Shown here one piece after another: positions 50,125 to 61,061 of a stretch of 64,000 nt of DNA. Within the stretch, counting starts at the first letter, position 1, and every line of letters begins with the position of its first letter. This DNA comes from Mortierella sp. BCC40632. Lineage: Eukaryota; Mortierellomycota; Mortierellomycetes; Mortierellales; Mortierellaceae. Where the stretch lies: positions 2,230,001 through 2,294,000 of the forward strand of contig WAEK01000001.1 in assembly GCA_011634665.1 (NCBI GenBank). The letters run 5' to 3'. Below the pieces are notes generated by a model. That model had not been told where the DNA came from, did no database searches, and saw only the letters and a list, made by a program, of their open reading frames with translations. A program made the position numbers and the translations under genes.

Positions 50125-51039
50125 TCGCTCTTTAAAGTGGTGAAAAAAAGGCTTTTGGGCTATGCGTACTTTTTTTTTCCCAGGTCGTAAGCTGCTCTTT
50201 TTTTTCCGCTTATTATTGAGCGAATGATATGGAGAAAAAAAATTGACAAGCTGGTTGCGGATCTCGAAAGGACCAGCTCCAGTCAATGACTATGTAAAGG
50301 GAAGGAGGGGGGATCCAACATGCCCGTCGATTCTGCCATTTCCGCAAAAAAAAAAAAAAAAAAAAAGGTGAAAAAAAAGGGGATACACAAGGAGGTGGAG
50401 CAAAGGTCAATGACATCGTGTAGTCAAGGAGATAGAATATTTGTTTCTTTTTTTTTTATAGAATCAGCATAGAACAGGGCATTGGGCATGGGCACAGAAA
50501 TGAAGAAGAAAAAAGAAAAAATGGAGAGTGTGAGAGAAAGAGAGAGCCCTTTTAGTGAAAAAGATCACACAATGCTTCATCCTTTTGTGCACAAGGTGGA
50601 TGATTCCTCTATGCGAGAGAAGGGAGTGCCTCGGATCAAAGACCATGGAGCCCAGAAGAGGATTGTGCGGCCAGTGCAGGTGTGCTCGTGGCCGAACAGA
50701 ACTGTTTCGACTTGTAACGGTGAAAAAAGGGCACAAATCTGCTGGTGAAAAAAAAAAAGTCCCGATGCGTCCGAAAGAGTCGAATCTCTCTTTTGCCACA
50801 AGACATTGGATGGTTGGAATGGGGGGGGGTGTCTCTATGGGGGCGATGGGCCCTGGGCCCCTGGGTTAGGTAGACTTGGTCTGGGGGGGGGGGGGAGTAC
50901 AGTAGATAGGCATTCGTCTCGATAAACGCGATACCGATCCATCGCCGTCTTGCTCACGCAACCACGCTGCTCTCAGTTGAGGCTGCTCTTTGCCGCATCT
51001 GCGTATTGCTCGTGCGTGCAGTGTTATGAACTTGTCAAC

Positions 51040-51366
51040 ATGAAACACCACCGCCGACTCTCCTCCACCCCAACCCCTCCTCCTTGTTCTTCTCGTCAGG
51101 ACCTGTCCAACGAACGCAAGGCCTCCACGGTGGACATGCGGACAAAAAGCATCCGCGGTATTGTGTACAAGGTGAGATGCGGGTAGACGAGAGGGTGCAT
51201 GTCTTGAGTATGCAGGTGGTGTGGTGATGTTTTTTTTTTCTTTTCTTCTTCTCTGTCCTTGTCCCGAGGCCGGCGCTTGTCTTGACAGACGAATGTGCGT
51301 GCACACCCCTCTATTTTTTCTTTTGTGGTGACGGATGACCTCGGCCTGCATGGCAAGCAAAAATAA
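51040..51366 (+). CDS. Candidate two-exon small protein (unrecognised)
   Basis: Exons 51040-51171 and 51289-51366 join in phase 0 and would encode 69 residues. The donor is CAAG|GTGAGA and the acceptor CTTGACAG. The exons read DLSNERKASTVDMRTKSIRG and then a tail ending DDLGLHGKQK. Third positions in exon 1 are GC-rich, unlike the surrounding repeats. The CTTCTCGTCAG before DLSN could itself be an acceptor, so the true first exon may lie upstream. A minus-strand frame (50866-51477) with an exon-like VIEQIQDLLQPMNPLA segment overlaps and is a competing reading. Confidence 0.28.
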
Positions 51367-53366
51367 GTCTAGGCAGACAGACGTGGCTAGTGGGTTCATT
51401 GGTTGAAGTAAGTCCTGGATCTGTTCAATGACCTGCGACGCGGTGTGAGGTAAGAAAAAGAGACCCCAAAGGGCCAAAAAAAAAAAAAAAAAAAAAAAAA
51501 AATCGCCGCCTTGTCGGGTCCATTGGGTCGCAGTAAAGGCTGTCTTGCTTTCTCCTCTCCCCCCCCTGGTGTTGTCAGGTAAGCGTCCGAGGTGTTGAGG
51601 CTCAGTAAGGCCCTGAGAAGAGAACGGTTCAATGGCAATGGCGGCCGACAGAAAAAAGAACGAAAGAAAGCAGGCAAGAGATAGGACGCGCGGCGTGGCG
51701 GTTGGAGACGGGCGCAGGGCGTGCGGCGCAGACAGGAAGGCACAGGAAGGCCGGGTGCTCTCCTAGCTGTGTCTCGGCCGGAGCACCGAAGAGAATAAGA
51801 GACTGAGAGTGAGAGAGGGAGAAAGAGAGGACGGTGCATGGGGTATCCCGCGGGCAGGCCTGCGCGTTTTCTCACCCTCGACTCGCGCTTCGACCTGATC
51901 ACTTTCTCTCCCCGTGCTGCACGAGACAAGGCGCCACCGCCGTCTCTCCATCAGTCAGTCTCTCAGTCGGTCAGTCAGTCGGTCAGTCTCTCACTATCAC
52001 TCCAGTCACAGTGTGGCAAGGAAGGGTACCAGACGGGCCAATGTCCATTCTTGTCCATCTCTCTCTTGTGTCTCTGTTTGTCTCTTTTCTTCTTTCTTTC
52101 TCTGTTTCTTTCTTTTTCTCTCTTTCTCCGTTTTGTCATTTCACCATTTGTCATTTGTCCATACTCTTCTTCCTTTCTTCATTCTTCCATTCCACCTGTC
52201 CATAGCTTCTCCTCCTCCTCTTCTTCCTCCTCTTCTTCCTCCTCCTCCTCCTCCTCCTTCTTCTTCTTCTTCTCCAACTCCAACTCCACCATCTCCTCTC
52301 TATTCATCTCGGTCTGTCTGATCCCCTTTGACCATATCTCTCTCTCACTCTCTCTCCACGCCTCCTCTCTTTCCTCTCGGTCTTTTCTCGCCTCGCCACG
52401 CCCCCACTCACCCTGCCAACCTGCCAACCTGCCTATCTGCCAACCTGCCTGTCTACCTTCCAGACCGTCAGGACACACGCCCCAACCCTCGGGACCTTCT
52501 CTGCCTCGCCTCACTCCCTGTCCCCGTTTTACTCTCTGGACTGCACTCCAGCCCTGCACACATCTCTGGCAAGTTAGTTTGATCGACGCCACGACCGTTC
52601 ACTCTCGCAACGCAAATCACACAGACACCTCTCGTTCAACACTTTATTATTTTTTTTTTTTCTTTCTTCGCCTGCTCTTGTCGTAAAAAAAAACAAAAAA
52701 AAAAGGTCGCAGTCCTTTTTTGCTGTGGTTGTCCCGCGCTTGGGTGGTTCCCGTGTTGCTCTCTCTTTTCTTTTCTCGACTCTATTCCTTCTTTCCTTTC
52801 ATCTTTGTCACTCTGTCTCTCTCTCTCTCTCCAACCCTCAATTCCTCTCGCCCTTCACTTTCTCTCTTTCTCTCTCTTTCTCTCGAATCGTTCATGTTAA
52901 AGGCATGCCAGCCTTCGGACTGGTCCGTGGCCAGGGGACCCCTTTCTCAGCGCGGGGTGGTGACGGCGGTTTCCTTTTCACAAAAGCCTCTCAGTGGTCA
53001 GCGCGACTGGACGTCTGACTCTGGTTGGTTGCTGGTCCGACAAGGGAGGAGAGGAGAGGAGGAAGAAGAAGAAGAAAAAGAGGAAAAAAAGAAAAAGGGA
53101 ACAGAAGGTGTTACTCCAGGGTACTACACAGTACATCAAAGAAGTAGTAGCGGGGGCTACATAAACAGCAACTGCAAGACGGGTCCTCCATCTTTTTTCT
53201 TCGGGACAGGGCAGGAAGCTATGCAAGGTGGTGGCCCAACAGGCAGTCCAGTAGCGGCAATCAACTTGAGGCTAACTGGGAAGAGCATCAGGGTGGGGTT
53301 GGGAGAGGGTTTTTTTTTTTTTTTTTTTTTTTTACGCAGGGCAGGAATAGCCCCGAGTGAGAGAGT

Positions 53367-53419
<53 letters not shown>

Positions 53420-53506
53420 AAGAGGGTATGTCCGGATTGAATGGTTTCTATTCAGTCGGACTCCCCGCCTGGCTGCTCTTTTCTGTTGAAGCTGAAGCTG
53501 CTTGCT

Positions 53507-53556
<50 letters not shown>

Positions 53557-53700
53557 TGGACCTGCCTGCGTATGTGTGTGTGTGTGTGTGTCCGGTCGGT
53601 CGTTTCTATCAATGACCAGTCCATGACCCAGTCCCATGCCCAGTTCCATGTCCGTCCCAGCGCGGGCCCATGGGCAAGACACTGTTCAAGAGGCCTGGTC

Positions 53701-53734
<34 letters not shown>

Positions 53735-53811
53735 CTCTCTCTCTGCGCTCTGCGCTCTCTCTCTCTCTCTCTGGCTTTTTCTTTCTTCAGCCATCATTCG
53801 TTTGCTCGCCT

Positions 53812-53815
<4 letters not shown>

Positions 53816-53895
<80 letters not shown>

Positions 53896-53904
53896 TCTCT
53901 CTCT
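53816..53904. repeat. (CT)n microsatellite, about 44 units with one interruption
   Basis: A CT dinucleotide run broken once by an A at 53881, the longest in the window, in the presumed leader or promoter of the homeodomain gene. Confidence 0.95.
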
Positions 53905-55410
53905 TCTTTTTTCTCTTTATCATTTTTGGCCACCCATTTATCATCTTCATCTTCATTATCATCTTTCATCATCATCCATCATCATCTTTTTCTCTTTTTC
54001 TTTCTTTTTTTTTGCATCTCATTCTCACTCTTTCCTCTTTTTTTTTCTTTCTTTTTCTTTACTCTCTATTCCCTTTCCTCTCTTCCTCCTCCCCCCACAG
54101 CCTCTTTTTTCTTCTCATCTCCGCACCGTCCTCTTCCTACTTTCTCTTCTTCTTCTTCGTCTTCCGATCATCCTGCATCCTCTCGCTTCCTCCGCCCGCG
54201 TGATTCTCATCATCTCATCCAGGTCTGCATCCCCAGTCCATTCCTTTCCTGGTCATTCCCATCCCACTCTTCTGTTCTCTGTACCCCGTTCGGTCCCTTC
54301 GAAGCCACGGGGCACCCGTCTCTCCAGCTCCTAGTCTTCTCAGGAGCAATAACGCCACTCTCTCTCGACCGCCTCATCCTCCTCTCCCGTCCCTTTTTTT
54401 TTTTTTTTTTTTTTTTTTATTTTCTTATTTTCTTTTTGGCTCTTGACCGTTGCGGGTACGAAAAGAAAGTGCGGCTGCACAGGCACACACACACTCTCTC
54501 TCTCACTCACAGGCACATACACACGCACAGGCACGAGCACACACCCATTCATTTAGACGGCTCAGTCCATTCATCTTTCTGCTTACTGCTCGTGGACGCA
54601 ATTGCTTGTCCATCGAACCAAAGAAGGAAGGAAGGAAGGAAGGAAGGAAGAAGAAGAAGAAGAAGAGGGGCCTACTCTTTCTTTCTCTTTCACTCTCCTT
54701 CTCTCCTGCTGGCCATCCTGGCCATCTTTGTCGGATTCCGAGAAGCAGATGGGTTTCCCCCATCTGCTTCTCCTGCCTTCCTGCTGCTACTGGTGCTGCT
54801 GCTTGCTGCTGTCCCGCCCCCTTTCCTCATTCTTCACACCATCTGGCCCATTCACGCACACACACGCGTGCGCTTTCTCCTTCATCTTTTTTATGCTTCT
54901 CTCCTCTCATGTCTTCTCCTCTTCGTCCTCCTCTTGCCCACCCCCTTTCGCCTCGACCCTCCTTTTTTTTTTTTTTTCTTTTTTTTTCTTTTTCTTGTTT
55001 TTCATTCTGCGGGTGAGGTCCTCTCACTCGCACACAGCAGCACTGTCAAACCACACACACACTGTCGTGTTCACTTCTGTTCTCACACACGGTTTTGCAT
55101 TCGCTCTTGCCAACCCTGGTCCATCCACATAAACATACATACACACACATACCACACACGCACCACGTTTTTTGCTTTTTTTCTTTTTTTTTCCCGTTCT
55201 GCGTGCTTCATCCCGTTCTGCCCCTTGGGTTACGACCCTCCATTCTGTCGTCACTGCCTGTTCAGCCATTTTGCATATTCTTCTGTTATCCGACTCTTGC
55301 TGACCACCAGATGGATCAAGGTATCTGTGCTCTCTCCATTTGTCATTCTTTTGGATACCATTTTTCTTTTTCTCCTTTTTCTCTTTTTTCTTTCCTTTCT
55401 CTTTCCTCTT

Positions 55411-55468
<58 letters not shown>

Positions 55469-55680
55469 TCGTTCTCTTTCTCTCTTTCCTTTCTCCTACT
55501 CCTGATGGCTGTTTTCTGTTTCGTTTCAAGTTTCTTCTTTCCCAGCGGAAAAAAAGGGTTCTCTTTCTTCTTCGAAACCGTTTGCTAACTGACTCGTCAT
55601 CCTTGTTGCATTGGCCTCTTTCTCCTCTTCTTTTCCCACTCAATAGGACGGACTGATCGCCGGCTTTTCAGTCCCTCTTC

Positions 55681-58600
55681 ATGAACCCCTATGATATTGG
55701 TGCCCAAGACCTTGAGAAGCAGCAACGGTTCCAACATCCATCCTCCACACAAGAGTCTCCTTATCTGCTCCCTTCTGGCCGCCAGTATCCATATTCACAG
55801 CAGGCGCCATTGAACGCTCCCTTGAACTTGAAAGACTCGGCTTATCCTGTGCAAGGCAATATGCTTACTTTTAACCAGCACCATCTCAACAACCAATATC
55901 CTCAGCGCATGAACCCAGCACAGTCCTTGAAGAAACCAGATCTCCTTCAGTCGACTGCCCCAATATCGAACGCTGCCCCCGGCAACAGCAATAGTCTTGC
56001 AATGCACCAGCAGCAACACCAGCAGCCTATGTCATCTCAACCACCATCGTCCCAGCAACAGCAGCAGCAACAGCAGCAGCAGCAACAGGCCTTGCTCCAG
56101 CAACAATTGCAGCAGCGCAAACAGCAGACTCAACAGCCACCTCAGTCTCAGCAACAACAACAGCAACAACAACACCCATACCCGCAGCGTCCATTCGGGT
56201 CCTTCGAGACACCCAGTCCTCCCACGCCCTCTCCTTCGCCTGGAAACCATCCTACGGTTCATATACCTCACCCCAAGCTGCAGCAGTTGGAAATGTCACA
56301 AAACTCTCCCAGCGGTGAGCAAGCATCCTCACCTTCACTCTCTGCATCCTCTCCTACAAGCACGACCTCGACGACAAAGAAGCGCACCAGAGCTTCTGTA
56401 GAGCAATTGGCTATTCTTGAAGACACTTTCTTGACCAACCAGTCGCCCAACTCAAAGGTCCGCGAGATCCTAGCAAAGAAGGTCAAGATGTCGGAGCGCT
56501 CGATTCAGATCTGGTTCCAGAACAGGAGAGCCAAAGTGAAGCAGGCCCAGAAGCGGTCCGAGCTTGTCCAGCAGGAGGCCATGAAGGCCCAGTACTTGAG
56601 CAATTGCGCTGCCGCAGGTATCACTCCTCAGCCTCTCTATGGCTTTGGAGGTCCTGTTGCTGTAGGGGGTCCCAAGGGTTTTGGACATTTGCACCCTGCC
56701 GCCCTTGCCCGTGCTCCTCTCTCCCGCTCTACCAGCTACGACGCCCGCGCATCGGCTGTCCAGGCGCGTTTCGGTCCAACAGGACTCGGCATCAATGTCC
56801 CTGGTGCCGCCAATCCTGCTCTTTGGGGTGCTCAGAACCCCTATGGCATGCAGCCTCCAGTCCACCCCGGCTTTGGCTTTAGACCAAACGTCCCACAAGT
56901 CTTGACACCCATGCGTGGTGTGAAGCGTTCCTTTGGTAAATAACTCTACTCTTTTTCTGGTCTTTTTATTTTTTTTTTTTTTTTTTTTTTTTTCTTCAGT
57001 TTTGGATATTAGAAAGTCATCTCTTCTAACACCCATATCTCTCTTTTTTTTTTTGTTTTGTTATTTTAATAGATGGTGTCAATGGACCATTGTCGGTTGG
57101 AGCTGTACCAAAGCCACTCCACTTTCCAGGAGCAGTATCTGCAGACGGTTTGTCCGCTGCTGAGGGTGCTGCTTCTTCAGATCTGTTGTTCATGCCAACG
57201 ATGGTCCCTGGTTCATCCCAGATCCCAACTCTGCCAACCTTCAACTGTGACAATCTTGCGATCGGAACATGGAGACGCATGTCGACCACCAACACCGATC
57301 TCAGCTGCTTTTACTGTCCAACGACAAAGTTTATGACCTGGCAGATCGTCGACAATGGCGCACGCTTCAAGATGACCTTTCCTTTGAGCAGCATCTCTCG
57401 TATCGAGTACTACGAGGTAGATCCAATGTATTCTCAGGTGGACTTTGACTTGGTCGAGACTCCACAGTTCTACATGGAGACAGTATCAGATGATCAGCAG
57501 CGCGACTGGAAAAAGTGCAGCGACTTTACAGAGGCCAAGCAGGCCACTCTGGTGATGCGCCATACGATCCATGGTCTCTCCTCGGCACTCAAGATGCAAG
57601 TCATGAGTCTCACCATCGCGTACCCTCCACTCCAAACTATCACCCAGTATCGCGAACCTCAGTTCCCGACGCAATTCCATGCCTACACGGCTCCCATTCC
57701 TCAGATCCCACAGTTCTTGGACCCCTCCCAGTACGACCGGCGGTTTGTCACGCCTATGAATGCGGGATCGTACCTGGCCATGAACGATGGTATCGACTCT
57801 GGTGAGGGATCAGACCTGGAGGACCTGTACGATGGCACTAATGGCTTTGGAATGCCCATGACCTCCACCACACATGCGCTGCTTGATCTTGGAAGCGACG
57901 GTCAAGCACCCAGGCCCAAGTCACGTCGGACAGCTAGCATGCCTACACCAGGGATGAACAATCTATTGGCCGCAGGCATGAACACTGTCCCATACCATTC
58001 GTCCCCACTTTCCATGTACTCGACCACGGGCGTGAATCTGGAGACCCTCAATTCATCCGCACTGACAACGGCCGCCACCGCTGCGGCCGTAGCCGCTGCA
58101 GCCTCTTCTGCAGCTTCGGATGCCTCTGTGGCGGCGACGGCTCCTTCGGTCAATGGAGCAGTCCCTGTTGCTGCGGGCGCCACCAACCCCACGGTCACAC
58201 CTTCGTCCTTGCCATCCGCTACATCCACGTCATTGACGACGGGTGCAAACCCAGCGACGGTCTCGTCGACATCTGCATTACCAACCTCTGCCACAGTGAC
58301 TCCCGCAACTTTGGTAGAGACTGCTTCGACGACAGCAGCTACGACAACTCCCTCGTCCTTGGCGCCATCAATGATTGCCACGGCCACGACAATGCCCAAG
58401 GTGACGATCACGACGTTGAGCGACTCTGTTGAGAACACGACGGCAGGATCCGAGTCAACGACGGTGGTCCATGGCGATGGCGACAGGGACGAAGACAGGA
58501 ATGATACCACGGAAGGAGACGAAGGAGAGAGATCACAAAAGCCGGGCGAGATGGGACTGACCTCCCAATTCAATGAATTCCTTGCCCAGGCTGTTGTCTC

Positions 58601-58850
58601 GAACCCAGCGCCCATGTCGACGGGTTTTGTTCCGACAGGACTTGCGCAAGGGATGATGTATGGCGTCCCTCTCAACCATCATGCGCAGGCGTTCCAATTG
58701 ACGTCCTTGGACGATGGAGCGGATGGATATGAATACAGCCCCGGTTACTATGGGATCATGCCCGAGCAGGCCTCGTTTGTGTCCATGAGTGACCTGGAAG
58801 GCAGCACTGGCCATCAGACGGATGGAGAAGAAAGCTCTTATGGCTATTAA
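55681..58850 (+). CDS. Homeodomain transcription factor with conserved C-terminal module
   Basis: Two exons, 55681-56935 and 57073-58850, giving 1,010 residues. The homeodomain spans about residues 233-291: KKRTRASVEQLAILEDTF, then SIQIWFQNRRAKVKQAQKR with the helix-3 WFQNRR core. It is a typical 60-residue, not TALE, domain and recalls fungal Pho2/Phx1/Hob1-type factors. The N-terminus is Gln/Pro-rich with CAG/CAA runs. Exon 2 begins with a well-ordered region (LAIGTWRRMSTTNTDL, MTWQIVDNGARFKMTFPL, ISRIEYYEVDP, DDQQRDWKKCSDFTE) that looks conserved and probably mediates dimer or partner contacts; this is inference. A long Ala/Ser/Thr linker and an acidic patch DGDRDEDRNDTTEGDE follow. The intron has sense-strand poly(T) of about 25 bases. 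The gene sits behind a very long CT-rich leader. Confidence 0.93.
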
Positions 58851-60186
58851 GTCGGCTTTTTTTTTATCCTCTTGTGCCTTTGCTCTTTGTTTTTTTCTTT
58901 CTTTCTTTTTTCCATTTCGTGTTTGCTTATTCTTGCCATCATTTCGCCTGCCATGTTTCCCCTTTCTCTTGTATTACCACCCGTTTGACACTCATTGTCC
59001 CATTAGCCCTCATTCCTTCCGCTCTCCTTCGTCTGCTGTATAGTCCATCCTTTTTTCTCTCTCCCTTTTCTCTCTCCTTTCTCTCCTTCCTCCCTCTCTT
59101 TCCTTTTCTTTTCTTTTTTTTTTCTTCTTTACTTTCTTTTCCTCCCTCTTTCTCCTTTTTCAGATCCGCCCCCACATAATAAACATTGCACCTGATTGCA
59201 CGGTGCGTTTTGACCTCCCCACCTTTCTCCAAACCAGGAAACACATGGGATTTATCGGATATAAAAATATTTGGGACTCGTATGAAAACCAAACCCCCCA
59301 AAACAAAAAAAAAAAAAAAGAAAAAAAAAAAAAAAAAAAGACACAGGCACCTAAAAAGATATATATTAAAAAAAAAAAAAAAAGAGAAGAAATGGAATCA
59401 TTCAAACAAAAACAAAACTATCAAAAAAAAATATACAACCAAAGACCTTCAAATTTTTAGGTTTGCTATGCTATGCTTTCTATTTTTTTATTTTTTATTT
59501 TTTTCTTCTTTTTTTCTTCTTCTTCATTTCACATTCTACTACGCTTTTAGAAAATAAAAAAAAATATGAAAAAATACAAAGTAACTTCCTCTCTTCTTCT
59601 GATTCTTTCAACTCTTTGATGAAAGATAAGATGGTCACTGGGATAACGGGTCGAGGTAAATGAGAGAACGCATTCCTCTTTTTGGGCTGTGGTTTTTTTA
59701 GTCGGATCTGATTGCTAGCAGATCTGAAAACCCAGGAGAAGGGGGAAAAAAAAAATATAAAGGGAAAAAAGAGATATCTTGTATATATATCTCGATGATC
59801 TAGATGATCTTTAAAAAAAAAAAAAAAAAGGAAGAGGCTCTCTAAAAGGGGTAGGGCAAGTTTTTTTGATTTGTTTTGATTTCTTTTCTGATGACAGTGG
59901 GAGAGAGAGAAAAAAAAAAAAAAGAGAGAGAGAGAGAGAAGAAACAGTTTTTTTTTTTGATCTTCTGTCAAATCTAAAAGTAAAGAAGGTTGACACACAT
60001 CTACAAAAAAAAAAAAAAAAAAAAAGCCGACAAAAGATTGAGAAATGGTGTAGCACGCAGGAAAGGAATATCTTCCATACAGCTCGATAATTTCTTCCGA
60101 CACCATCCGTAGAAGCAATGAGCCTAAATGAATGGTTTCTTGTCCGTCTAAAGGGAAGTTTCTCCTTTCAGAAGCTCTAATTCATT

Positions 60187-60717
60187 TTAGTCAAGCAACA
60201 ATCGTATGGATATCAGCAGGAAATCTTGCGATCTAATAGACTCAGTCAAATCAGAAGGATGGAAGGGATGTAGCGTGAGTAGGGTAGTTAATTTAACTCG
60301 AGATCCCGAGGCAGCCTCCACAACACTCGCGAGAGCAGGAGGACAAACAAGAAGGAGGAGAAAAGACCAGGCCTTTCTCGAGTTGTCTTTTACTCTGTCA
60401 TTCTCAAAGGCGTAGTGACCCTGGGCACAGTTGTCTTTGTACTCTCTAATCTGATCATCAAGTCCAAACGGTGGATTTATCTGATAGAGGCTAAGAGGAA
60501 TGTAGGTTCCGTATAGGGATCCAGACAGCAGCCGTAGCAAGGCCAGGATCTGAGTCCTCCCTTCCCAATGGCAAGGAACCACATTAGCCTCGACCAAACG
60601 CGTGGGACATATTCCCTCCTCTTCCTTCCCCCCCCCACAAAATCGTGACTGCTGCTTAGTCAAAAGGGTCAAAGCCAAGGGCAAAAAGGGATGGAGAACT
60701 GGCTGTCTCTGGTTCAT
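60187..60717 (-). CDS. Unsupported 176-codon ORF, possible gene
   Basis: An intact ORF from a true ATG at 60717, not low complexity, with hydrophobic stretches PFLPLALTLL and SFLLLLVCPPALASVV. No domain is recognised and a plus-strand ORF overlaps. It may be a chance ORF; listed so that it can be checked. Confidence 0.18.
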   Translation of the reverse strand: MNQRQPVLHPFLPLALTLLTKQQSRFCGGGKEEEGICPTRLVEANVVPCHWEGRTQILALLRLLSGSLYGTYIPLSLYQINPPFGLDDQIREYKDNCAQGHYAFENDRVKDNSRKAWSFLLLLVCPPALASVVEAASGSRVKLTTLLTLHPFHPSDLTESIRSQDFLLISIRLLLD

Positions 60718-60852
60718 TCCAAAATCTCATTTCTTTTCTCCACAAACTGACTCAAAGGCTAGTTCCCCTAGACCTAGTCTTTTCTTTCTTTTTTCTTTTC
60801 TTCTTCTGCAGTTCATTGAAATCTCAAAGTCAGTTGCTTGGTCATCTCGGCA

Positions 60853-60905
60853 ACACATTACACATTACACATTACACATTACACATTACACATTACACAT
60901 TACAC
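60853..60905. repeat. ACACATT heptanucleotide tandem array
   Basis: About seven perfect copies of ACACATT followed by an AC run, about 150 bases upstream of the FBXO21-like start codon. Confidence 0.95.
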
Positions 60906-61061
60906 ACACACACATTTACACATTCACTCACACCCCTTCTTGCATCTTGCACTGAGAGAGCGAGAGTTAGAAAAAAGAAAAAAAAAAAAAAAAAAAAAGA
61001 AAAAAAAGAGCGAGAGAAGTGAGAAGTGAGAGAGAAAGAGAGGTCAGCTTTCCTCCCCGCA

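Larger units (their letters stand above)
47550..55680. other. 8-kb repeat-rich region upstream of the homeodomain gene
   Basis: It contains GA at about 53357-53420, (CT)n at about 53512-53551, 53816-53904 and 55414-55464, poly(T) at 53706-53734 and 54399-54418, and CTTCCTCC blocks near 52206-52270. The 978-codon plus-strand ORF over 52720-55656 is open because CT-rich DNA lacks stop codons; it translates to Ser/Leu/Phe. One low-confidence two-exon candidate is listed at 51040-51366. At 48890-49513 overlapping frames on both strands are open, without recognisable features. The right end probably serves as a long 5' leader. Confidence 0.5.
58851..61061. other. Spacer between homeodomain and FBXO21-like genes
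   Basis: T- and A-rich, with poly(A) at about 59307-59339, 59369-59383, 59812-59829 and 60005-60025. An ACACATT heptamer array lies at 60853-60905. A 176-codon minus-strand ORF (60717-60187, starting MNQRQPVLHPFLPLAL) has a proper ATG and mixed composition, but no family or neighbouring exon supports it. A promoter for the next gene should lie at the right end. Confidence 0.5.

Noticed and set aside
50866..51477. 203-codon minus-strand ORF with VIEQIQDLLQPMNPLA segment
   Set aside because: Looks partly protein-like, but the downstream part is basic low complexity and the plus-strand splice chain fits better. Not excluded.
52720..55656. 978-codon plus-strand ORF
   Set aside because: Translates to Ser/Leu/Phe low complexity from CT and T runs; no domains. 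Treated as leader or promoter DNA.
57902..58675. 257-codon minus-strand ORF
   Set aside because: Antisense of the Ala/Ser/Thr-rich part of the homeodomain gene.
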